NCBI GenBank assembly: GCA_902481695.1
Contig: CABSXY010000101.1
Location: forward strand, 1-7,080
Source: an uncultured Haemophilus sp.
GTDB lineage: Bacteria > Pseudomonadota > Gammaproteobacteria > Enterobacterales > Pasteurellaceae
Reading direction: 5' to 3'
Length of the DNA stretch: 7,080 bases
The notes under the pieces: model-generated
Database searches by the model: none
What the model was told of the DNA's origin: nothing
The model's input: the letters and a program-made list of their open reading frames with translations, nothing else
In this document: one piece after another, positions 1 through 5,990 of the stretch
How the letters are laid out: every line of letters starts with the position of its first letter
How positions within the stretch are numbered: position 1 is the first letter of the stretch
Translations under genes and position numbers: made by a program

Positions 1-119
1 TAATTGGCTTTTATTTTACCACAAGTGTTGTGGGGCGAACGATCATTGCCATTTTAATTGCAGTAAAATACTGGTTCTTTTTCTTTTGGATTAAAACAGA
101 AGACGTTGAAAATGGATAA
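1..119 (+). CDS. C-terminal end of an unidentified membrane protein (partial)
   Basis: The reading frame beginning at base 3 is open from the left edge to TAA at 117-119 and gives 38 residues. The stretch from about residue 12 to 30 is strongly hydrophobic and aromatic, with the run WFFFFW, followed by a short charged tail ending KTEDVENG. This looks like a final transmembrane helix with a short polar tail. The start lies outside the window. The stop overlaps the next gene by 8 bases, so the two genes are probably co-transcribed and possibly translationally coupled. I do not recognise the family, and 38 residues are too few to assign a function. That the frame is coding is inferred from its openness, its plausible membrane-protein composition and the tight junction with the following gene. 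Confidence 0.5.
   Translation, partial: IGFYFTTSVVGRTIIAILIAVKYWFFFFWIKTEDVENG
98..103 (+). promoter_or_regulatory. Ribosome binding site of the binding-lipoprotein gene
   Basis: AGAAGA lies 8 bases before ATG at 112 and only 2 bases before the alternative TTG at 106. The spacing favours the ATG as the real start. The motif is weak, so coupling to translation of the overlapping upstream gene may help initiation. Confidence 0.45.
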
Positions 120-1674
120 TTCTTTCTTTACTTGGCTTAAAAGTGCGGTCATTTTGGGTGTTGTTTTTGGATTGAGTGGTTGTGATAAATTAAACAGTCC
201 TAAATCTACAAACACAGCAGCAGAAGAGCAACCAACACAAAGTCAGCCTATCGAACAAGAAAATACATCAAAACCGAGTAGGACTTTACTGACTCGGGCG
301 TTTACTCATTCTCCTTCTTTTGAGCCTTGGTTTGTGCGTTATCCTGAACAAGAAAACTTATTGCGCGATTTATATGAAGGATTAACGGCTTATGATCAGG
401 AAGGACGAATCGTGCCAGGTATCGCAGAAAGTTGGCAAACAAAAGACAACAAAACCTGGATCTTTACCTTACGTGAAGGGCTTCGTTGGTCAAACGGTGA
501 ACCTTTAGTCGCTCAAGATGTGATGCTTTCTTGGCAAGCTCTGTCTCAATCCAATAGTCCATTAAGAGCTTATTTGGCTTATCTTAATCTAAAAAATGCG
601 AAAGGCGTTTTAGAAAAAAATAAACCTTTTAAGAGTTTAGGCATTTATGCGGAAAATGACCGCACTTTATGCATTGAGCTTGATAAACCAACACCGTATT
701 TGCCGGAAATGTTAGCGCATATTAGCCTTGTGCCACAATATAGCGATCCTGATTCCCCTGTGACTAATGGGGCTTATATGATCGAAAGTGAAAGTGTGAG
801 AAGCATACACTTAGCGAAAAACCCCTATTATTGGCAGAAAAATAATGTCGCTTTTGAGCGCGTAGCCTATTTGCCTTTTATCGCCACTAAATTATCTGAC
901 TTTGATGTGGTGGTTGATGTACCAGAAGTGAACGCGGACCTTCAACATTTTCCACAGCTTTGCAGTTATTTTTATGAGTTTAATCTCAACGATTCTAAAG
1001 TTGCTAAGGCAGATGTGCGTAAGGCGATCGCTTCGTTGGTTTCGGTTACAAATATTGTGAATAATGAGATTCCAGCGGCAATTCCAAGTTCTTATTTTTT
1101 ACCGAAAGCTATGCTAAATGGACAAGATTCAAGATGGGAGCCCGTTGTTGCCGAGCAGTTATTGGCTCAAAATAAAATTGATGAAAAACATCCGCTACAT
1201 TTAAATGTGCTCTATGATGATGCACCATTGCATGTAAATATCGCGCAGCGCTTAGTTGGCCAATTAACACAATCAGATATGTTGCGCGTGGATGCTCAAC
1301 CAGTCAATTGGCAAACATTACAGACTAAGCGCCAAAAAGGGGATTTCCAAGTCATTCGTTCTGGCTGGTGCGCAGACTTTAATCATCCTATGGCATTCTT
1401 GGGTTTGTTCTATTCTAAAAGTCCCGATAATAAAAATGGCTATGCTAATGCAGAATACGATCAACTTTTTGAGCAAGCATTGAAAAGCTTAAATGAAAAA
1501 GAGCGGTCAGAAATTTACTTAAAATTAAGTGAGAAGATCCAACAGGAAAACCTTGCTTTACCGCTTTTCCAATACACCACACCGGTTTATATTTCTTCAA
1601 CTATTATGGGGGCGAAGAAAAATTCAGTGGGCGTCATTTACAGTAAGGATCTATGGCGAAAAGTTGAAAGCTAA
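112..1674 (+). CDS. OppA-like oligopeptide-binding lipoprotein (ABC transporter solute-binding protein, family 5)
   Basis: This is a 520-residue extracytoplasmic binding protein of SBP family 5, which captures peptides or similar ligands for an ABC importer. A basic, hydrophobic signal peptide ends in the lipobox LSGC, with the lipidated Cys at residue 24. A polar Ser/Thr/Gln/Glu-rich linker follows to about residue 57, then the SBP fold to the end. OppA hallmarks are visible: LYEGL near 88, NGEP near 128, TNGAY near 218, LCSYFYE with Cys284, and GWCADFNHP near 417-425 with Cys420 and Asp422. In E. coli OppA the matching cysteines form a disulfide and the Asp binds the peptide amino terminus. 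From remembered OppA sequence, two loops look roughly 15 residues shorter here. Start ATG 112 is chosen for its ribosome-site spacing; an in-frame TTG at 106 would add two residues. No permease or ATPase gene adjoins it, so the partner transporter is unknown. H. influenzae has an orphan relative (HI0213), but orthology is only a guess. Confidence 0.86.
   Translation: MDNSFFTWLKSAVILGVVFGLSGCDKLNSPKSTNTAAEEQPTQSQPIEQENTSKPSRTLLTRAFTHSPSFEPWFVRYPEQENLLRDLYEGLTAYDQEGRIVPGIAESWQTKDNKTWIFTLREGLRWSNGEPLVAQDVMLSWQALSQSNSPLRAYLAYLNLKNAKGVLEKNKPFKSLGIYAENDRTLCIELDKPTPYLPEMLAHISLVPQYSDPDSPVTNGAYMIESESVRSIHLAKNPYYWQKNNVAFERVAYLPFIATKLSDFDVVVDVPEVNADLQHFPQLCSYFYEFNLNDSKVAKADVRKAIASLVSVTNIVNNEIPAAIPSSYFLPKAMLNGQDSRWEPVVAEQLLAQNKIDEKHPLHLNVLYDDAPLHVNIAQRLVGQLTQSDMLRVDAQPVNWQTLQTKRQKGDFQVIRSGWCADFNHPMAFLGLFYSKSPDNKNGYANAEYDQLFEQALKSLNEKERSEIYLKLSEKIQQENLALPLFQYTTPVYISSTIMGAKKNSVGVIYSKDLWRKVES
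141..149 (+). repeat. DNA uptake signal sequence (Haemophilus-type USS core)
   Basis: This is a perfect AAGTGCGGT core followed by T-rich tracts (catttt, then ttgttttt), as in the extended Haemophilus consensus. It lies in the signal-peptide codons of the binding lipoprotein. USS copies promote uptake of self DNA during natural competence in Pasteurellaceae. Confidence 0.9.
659..667 (-). repeat. DNA uptake signal sequence (Haemophilus-type USS core), reverse orientation
   Basis: ACCGCACTT on the + strand is the exact complement of the AAGTGCGGT core. Read on the - strand it continues CATTTTCC, matching the first AT-rich tract of the extended consensus. It lies within the binding-lipoprotein gene. 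Confidence 0.88.
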
Positions 1675-1685
1675 AGCTGATTAAG

Positions 1686-1718
1686 AAAGTTGTTCATAAT
1701 GTGATGAACAACTTTTTT
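1686..1718 (+). terminator. Rho-independent terminator of the binding-lipoprotein gene
   Basis: A perfect 12-bp stem (1686-1697 pairing with 1704-1715) with a 6-base loop and a T-run at 1713-1718 starts 12 bases after the lipoprotein stop. It should end the upstream transcript, so the regulator and fusion genes need their own promoter. The AT-rich stem limits strength, but its length compensates. Confidence 0.88.
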
Positions 1719-1734
1719 ATTAAATTATGCTTAA

Positions 1735-1756
1735 AGTGTAAAGTGACACTATTTAC
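1735..1756 (+). promoter_or_regulatory. Candidate operator overlapping the -35 box
   Basis: The core AGTG-A-CACT (1742-1750) is a small perfect palindrome. It is flanked by GTAAA (1738-1742) and TTTAC (1752-1756), which are inverted with slightly unequal spacing, and AGTGT (1735-1739) is inverted with ACACT (1746-1750). The element overlaps the -35 box of the regulator promoter, where a MerR-type or other dimeric regulator could bind. The function is inferred from position and symmetry only. Confidence 0.35.
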
Positions 1757-1779
1757 TTTTTATTTTTATCCGCTACAAT
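1752..1779 (+). promoter_or_regulatory. Sigma-70-type promoter for the regulator-fusion operon
   Basis: The -35 box TTTACT (1752-1757) and the -10 box TACAAT (1774-1779) are separated by 16 bases. The -10 box matches the consensus at five of six positions and the -35 box at four of six. The promoter lies just after the preceding terminator and about 30 bases before the regulator start. The spacer is not the stretched 19-20 bases typical of promoters activated by DNA distortion by MerR itself, so the mode of control cannot be read from the spacing. Confidence 0.55.
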
Positions 1780-2221
1780 ACACAACAAATCAACCTAGAG
1801 GGAAATCCTGATGTTAAAAATGAATGATTTGGTTAAGCTTAGTCAGACACCAAAATCCACGGTGTTGTACTATGTGAAAGAAGGTTTGTTGCCAGAGCCG
1901 GTGAAAGATAAACCGAATTTTCATCTCTATGATGAACATTGTGTGAAGTTACTCAGCTTTATTAAATATCTACAAAGCAATTTCAATGCGACGATTTCAC
2001 AAATTAAAGCACTTTTTGCACATCCTAATTTTGATTGGAATAATCCTTATGAAAGCCTTATTGGATTATTGGATATCATCATGGGGGCAGAAAATGAGGT
2101 ATTCACTATTGAGCAATTATGTGAAGAATTTCATCTTTCCGCTAAACAAATCGAAGACATGGTAGCGGAAGGCTTATTGAATCCTCGTGAAGGCATTTTT
2201 ACGGCAAAAGAACGCGATATT

Positions 2222-2224
2222 TAG
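2222..2224 (+). other. Premature amber stop codon in the MerR-family regulator
   Basis: The stop sits between GATATT and GCGATCTTG, with the same reading frame coding on both sides. One base change from Leu (TTG), Gln (CAG), Glu (GAG) or Lys (AAG) would give it. It does not lie in a homopolymer or short repeat, so slippage or phase variation is unlikely. Confidence 0.85.
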
Positions 2225-2436
2225 GCGATCTTGGCTCGTTGTGATGAACACGAAATGGATGTAGTGAGAGCTTATTTGGCTGCAGCAAAAATGTTAGCGG
2301 AAAAAGAGGTGAATGTGACCTTAGCGGCATTAGCCAATAGCGAACAAAAAGATGAAAAATTAAAACACTTATTTGATTTATTGTTGGTGTTAAAACCTTA
2401 TCTCTTGAATATGAAAACCTTTAATCTTTATCAAGC

Positions 2437-2452
2437 GGAGAGTGCGAAATGA
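2437..2452 (+). promoter_or_regulatory. Ribosome binding site and ATGA coupling junction of the fusion gene
   Basis: GGAG (2437-2440) lies 8 bases before ATG 2449, and that ATG overlaps the regulator's TGA as ATGA. Such junctions usually couple translation of two genes. Because ribosomes may leave at the upstream TAG, the fusion gene may depend here on its own ribosome site. Confidence 0.75.
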
Positions 2453-5400
2453 AACTCTTAAAATATGCTGGCTTTGTGCCTTATTTAGCCATTGCCTTTA
2501 TTAATGCCAGTGTGGATTTGGCACATAAAATTACCATTCAAAATGTGTTACTGAAAAGCTTTTCAGGTGAGAGTTTGGTGGTTTTAACGGCATTAATTAA
2601 TGCTATGATTTTATTGCCGTTTATTTTCTTATTTTCTCCTTCGGCATTTATTAATGATAAATTTTCTCGCACCAATGTGATTCGTTATAGCAGTTTAGCG
2701 GCTGTGGTGATCAGTGCGGGGATTTTATTGAGTTATATGACGGGAATGTTTGCTATTTCCTTTGTACTGACGTTGATTTTGGCAGCGCAAAGTGCGGTCT
2801 ATTCTCCGGCTAAATATAGCATTATTAAATCGATTGTGGGCACTGAAAATATCGGTATGGCAAATGGTGTTATTCAAGCGCTTACTATTGTGGCCATTCT
2901 ATTTAGTTCTTTTGCTTTTTCTTTCTTCTTTGAAGCGCATTATGTGGTATCAGATGATCCGAATGAAGTATTACAAAGTGTTTGGGTGATAGGTGTTGCA
3001 TTAGTATTACTGAGTGTACTAGAAGCCTATTTTGCTTTTAAAATCCCATTCTTTAAGCAAGAAGCTGAAAATACAGAAGGTCAGTTTGATATGAGAAAAT
3101 ACCTTTCTTTAGGGTATTTAAAAGATAACGTTCGCACATTAAAAACAGATCAAAATATTTGGTTGAGTGTTATTGGATTAAGCCTGTTTTGGGGCGTGTC
3201 ACAAATTATTGTGGCGGCATTCCCTGCACATTATAAAGCGATGTTCAATGAAGATAATGCTATTGTCATTCAAGCGATTCTTGCAGTGAGTGGAATAGGG
3301 CTTGCACTTGGTTCATATCTTGCGGGACGCGCTTCTCGTTTACATATTGAGTTAGGTATTGTTCCGCTTGGTGCGTTGGGTATTTGTGCGTCGTTATTCT
3401 TCTTAACCCTGGCGCAAAGTGGGGTGGTATTAGCGCTTTGTTCTTTTGTCTTTGGTTTCTCTGGTGGTTTATTAATCGTGCCATTGAATGCGACAATTCA
3501 GTATTTCGCACCTGAGAAAATTAGCGGCAAAATCATGGCGGGTAACAACTTTGTACAAAACGTGTTTATGGTGGTCTTTTTGCTATTAAGCATTGTTTTT
3601 GTACAACTTAATGTTTCGACTCAAGGTTTATTCTTAGTGACTTCTGCTACATGTTTTGCGGCAAGTTTATATACCATGTCGAAAGTGCCTCATTTATTTA
3701 CGCGTTTATTCTTGCTCTTTGCGTTAAAAGCGAATTACCGTTTTCATGTGGATGGCTTAAAAAATCTTCCACAAAGTGGTGGCGTTCTATTATTAGGTAA
3801 CCATATTAGCTGGATTGACTGGTTGGTGTTACAAGCGGCTAGCCCTCGTGCGATTAAATTTGTGATGTATCGTCCGATTTACAACAAATGGTATCTCACT
3901 TGGTTCTTCCGTATTTTCAAAGTGATCCCAATTGGTGGCGGTTCAAGCCGTGAATCTATTGAAACCATTCGTGAATATTTAGCGCGTGGTGAAGTGGTGG
4001 CTTTATTCCCAGAAGGTCATATCAGCTATAACGGTCAAATCAATGAGTTCCAAAAAGGCTTTGAGCATGTATTAAAAGATTTAGAAAATGTGACGACTGT
4101 TCCTTTCTATTTACGTGGATTATGGGGTAGCAGTTTCTCCCGCGCAGATTCTTTCTATAAAAATTTAACTAAACGCCAAGGCAAACGTGAAATTTTAGTA
4201 GCATTCGGTAAACCCATTCATGGTTTTATTGATGCGACAGCGATGAAGCAAAAAGTACTCGAACTTTCTTTCTCCGTATGGGAAAAAGTCATGAGTAAAC
4301 GTAAACCGCTGATGCATCATTGGTTGAATTCAGCAAAATCGAATTTATTCAAAGAAGCTGCGGTGGATGCGCAAGGCACTAAACTGAATAACCTGAAATT
4401 TATTGCTGCAGTATTGATGTTTGTGAAAACCTTGAAAGCTGCTTTAGGGAATGAAAAAAATGTTGGCGTGTTATTACCAAGTTCATCAATTGGGGCAATT
4501 ATCAATATGACCTTAATGGTGATGGGCAAAGTACCGGTAAATTTAAACTACACGCTAAGCCCAGAAGTAATGGAAAAAGCGTTGAAAAAAGCCAATATTT
4601 CGCAAGTCATTACCTCTGAAAAATTCTTGGATAAGTTGAACGCAAAAGGTTTTGACTTTAGCCAAGTGGTGGCTGATAAAGCCCTCTTTATGGAAAATTT
4701 AGGGAAATCGATCACTAAGGTTAATAAAGTGCGGTCATTTTTAACCGCGTTTTTGGCGCCACAATGGTGGATTAAATTACGTTACTTTGCAGACGTAAGC
4801 TTGGAAGATACTGCAACCATCTTATTCAGTAGTGGTAGTGAGGGTGATCCGAAAGGCATTGAATTAAGCCATAAAAACTTACTGACGAACATTAAACAGA
4901 TCGGTGAATTATTAAATTTCCATAAAGATGATGTGATTTTGAATTCCTTACCAATTTTCCACTCATTTGGCTTAACCGTGACAACTTTATTGCCATTGTG
5001 TGAAGGCATTAAAATGGTGAGTGTGGCGGACCCAACAGATGGGGCGACAGTAGGAAAAATGTGTGCTCGACATCGGGTGAGTATTTTATTTGGTACTTCA
5101 ACTTTCTTTAGATTATATGTACGCAATAAGAAATTCCATCCGTTAATGCTACAAAACGTACGTATGGTTATTGCGGGTGCCGAAAAATTGAAAGCAGATG
5201 TAAAAGAAGCCTTCAAACTTAAATTTGGCTTAGAAATTTACGAAGGTTATGGAGCGACTGAAACAGCACCGGTAGCTAGTGTCAATATGCCTAATTTACT
5301 TGATCCAGAAACCTTACAAGAATTTACCTTCAATCAAGCTGGTACGGTAGGTATGCCATTACCGGGCACCATTATCAAAATTGTGGATCCAGAAAGCTTG

Positions 5401-5898
5401 CAAGAATTACCAGTCGGCGAAGACGGTTTGATCTTGATTGGTGGTGGACAAGTCATGAAAGGTTATTTGAATGCACCAGAAAAAACAGCAGAAGTGATTG
5501 TTGAAATTGACGGTGTACGTTATTACAAAACTGGCGATAAAGGCCATATCGATCATAACGGCTTTATTACCATTGTGGATCGTTATTCTCGATTTGCTAA
5601 AGTCGGCGGCGAAATGATTAGTCTCGGTAGTGTTGAAGAGAAACTTTCACAAGTATTTGATGAAGAAACTCAATTTGTTGCCGTTTCCTTGAGCGATGAT
5701 AAAAAAGGCGAGAGCATTGTGCTTTTAATCAAATCTGCACTTTCTTTAGATGAGATCAATGAACGCATTAAAGGATTAAATGTACCGCCGATTATGCTCC
5801 CAAGCCAAGTCTTCTTAGTGGATGAAATTCCGATGCTCGGAAGTGGTAAAGTGGATTTCAAAGGTGCGAAGAACTTAGCGATGAGTTTGGTTAAGTAA
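2449..5898 (+). CDS. aas: LplT-Aas fusion: lysophospholipid flippase / 2-acyl-GPE acyltransferase / acyl-ACP synthetase
   Basis: This 1149-residue inner-membrane protein joins two E. coli proteins end to end. Residues 1 to about 415 match LplT, the major-facilitator lysophospholipid flippase: about 11-12 hydrophobic helices, VYSPAKYSII (117-126), ANGVIQ (138-143), SLFWG (245-249) and VPLNATIQ (344-351). Asp23 seems to align with the important acidic residue of the first helix. Residues 425-615 are a PlsC-type acyltransferase with NHISWID (451-457), IPIGGGSSR (493-501), FPEG (520-523) and VPFYLRG (551-557). Residues about 630-1149 are an AMP-forming ligase: FSSGSEGDPKG (793-803), LPIFHSFG (834-841), YGATET (934-939), TGD (1028-1030), DR (1044-1045) and GSGK with the likely catalytic Lys1134. 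The last two parts have the order and combined size of E. coli Aas (about 719 residues). The family restores diacyl phosphatidylethanolamine from its lyso form using acyl-ACP. LplT-Aas fusions are known in other bacteria. Every recognised motif is intact. Confidence 0.93.
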   Translation: MKLLKYAGFVPYLAIAFINASVDLAHKITIQNVLLKSFSGESLVVLTALINAMILLPFIFLFSPSAFINDKFSRTNVIRYSSLAAVVISAGILLSYMTGMFAISFVLTLILAAQSAVYSPAKYSIIKSIVGTENIGMANGVIQALTIVAILFSSFAFSFFFEAHYVVSDDPNEVLQSVWVIGVALVLLSVLEAYFAFKIPFFKQEAENTEGQFDMRKYLSLGYLKDNVRTLKTDQNIWLSVIGLSLFWGVSQIIVAAFPAHYKAMFNEDNAIVIQAILAVSGIGLALGSYLAGRASRLHIELGIVPLGALGICASLFFLTLAQSGVVLALCSFVFGFSGGLLIVPLNATIQYFAPEKISGKIMAGNNFVQNVFMVVFLLLSIVFVQLNVSTQGLFLVTSATCFAASLYTMSKVPHLFTRLFLLFALKANYRFHVDGLKNLPQSGGVLLLGNHISWIDWLVLQAASPRAIKFVMYRPIYNKWYLTWFFRIFKVIPIGGGSSRESIETIREYLARGEVVALFPEGHISYNGQINEFQKGFEHVLKDLENVTTVPFYLRGLWGSSFSRADSFYKNLTKRQGKREILVAFGKPIHGFIDATAMKQKVLELSFSVWEKVMSKRKPLMHHWLNSAKSNLFKEAAVDAQGTKLNNLKFIAAVLMFVKTLKAALGNEKNVGVLLPSSSIGAIINMTLMVMGKVPVNLNYTLSPEVMEKALKKANISQVITSEKFLDKLNAKGFDFSQVVADKALFMENLGKSITKVNKVRSFLTAFLAPQWWIKLRYFADVSLEDTATILFSSGSEGDPKGIELSHKNLLTNIKQIGELLNFHKDDVILNSLPIFHSFGLTVTTLLPLCEGIKMVSVADPTDGATVGKMCARHRVSILFGTSTFFRLYVRNKKFHPLMLQNVRMVIAGAEKLKADVKEAFKLKFGLEIYEGYGATETAPVASVNMPNLLDPETLQEFTFNQAGTVGMPLPGTIIKIVDPESLQELPVGEDGLILIGGGQVMKGYLNAPEKTAEVIVEIDGVRYYKTGDKGHIDHNGFITIVDRYSRFAKVGGEMISLGSVEEKLSQVFDEETQFVAVSLSDDKKGESIVLLIKSALSLDEINERIKGLNVPPIMLPSQVFLVDEIPMLGSGKVDFKGAKNLAMSLVK
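2790..2798 (+). repeat. DNA uptake signal sequence (Haemophilus-type USS core)
   Basis: This is a perfect AAGTGCGGT core inside the LplT domain, encoding part of the segment just before the SPAKY motif. The following AT-rich tracts are poorer than at the other copies, as expected where the protein sequence is constrained. Confidence 0.85.
4727..4735 (+). repeat. DNA uptake signal sequence (Haemophilus-type USS core)
   Basis: This is a perfect AAGTGCGGT core followed by CATTTTT, a six-base spacer and GTTTTT, an excellent match to the extended consensus. It lies in the less conserved part of the AMP-ligase region (near residue 760), where sequence is freer to vary. Confidence 0.9.
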
Positions 5899-5915
5899 AG
5901 AAAATCGTCATAAAT

Positions 5916-5945
5916 AAAAGAGCGGTCAATTTGACCGCTCTTTTT
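5916..5945. terminator. Bidirectional terminator between convergent aas and oadB
   Basis: The stem GAGCGGTCA (5920-5928) pairs perfectly with TGACCGCTC (5932-5940) around a 3-base loop. The + strand side ends in TTTTT (5941-5945). The other side has AAAA (5916-5919), which reads as a T-run on the - strand and extends the pairing. It can end both the fusion-gene transcript and the convergent oadB transcript. Each arm resembles a degenerate USS (AGAGCGGT against AAGTGCGGT); inverted USS pairs commonly act as terminators in Pasteurellaceae. Confidence 0.92.
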
Positions 5946-5990
5946 GTTATTTAATGATCCTCATTTATGTGTTTTTCAGCATCTTTAATC

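Larger units (their letters stand above)
1811..2452 (+). pseudogene. MerR-family transcriptional regulator interrupted by an in-frame TAG
   Basis: One frame runs from ATG 1811 to TGA 2450-2452 and is broken only by TAG at 2222-2224 (codon 138). With a sense codon there the protein would have 213 residues. The first 54 residues are a MerR-type winged helix-turn-helix (KSTVLYYVKEGLLPEP, then a wing and Y40). Residues 99 to about 150 look like a second, divergent copy: IEQLCEEF, then the matching V.EGLL.P at 118-125. The stop falls inside that second domain. Downstream codons remain protein-like without a frame shift (RCDEHEMDVVRAY, then LAAAKMLAEKE), so a single substitution explains the break. 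GAGGG at 1798-1802, 8 bases before ATG 1811, supports the start. The remaining 137 residues keep the first DNA-binding domain. The tail could be restarted at TTG 2231 (73 residues), but no good ribosome site is seen. It probably regulates the coupled lipid-salvage gene; its effector is unknown. Confidence 0.8.

Noticed and set aside
46..69. Possible promoter (TTGCCA and TAAAAT) before the binding-lipoprotein gene
   Set aside because: The spacer is only 12 bases, too short for sigma-70, so the gene probably relies on transcription from upstream.
106..111. TTG at 106 as the start of the binding lipoprotein
   Set aside because: It lies only 2 bases after the AGAAGA ribosome-site candidate, while ATG 112 has an 8-base spacing and already gives a complete signal peptide.
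2222..2224. TAG read as pyrrolysine or another recoding event
   Set aside because: Pyrrolysine decoding is not known in this family, no recoding element is visible, and a point mutation is the simpler explanation.
3827..3834. ACAAGCGG as an Actinobacillus-type uptake core
   Set aside because: It lacks the final T of ACAAGCGGT and is isolated, while all perfect cores in the window are Haemophilus-type.
4782..5216. Open frame on the - strand inside the ligase domain (144 codons)
   Set aside because: It is antisense to the conserved AMP-ligase motifs, with no protein-like features.
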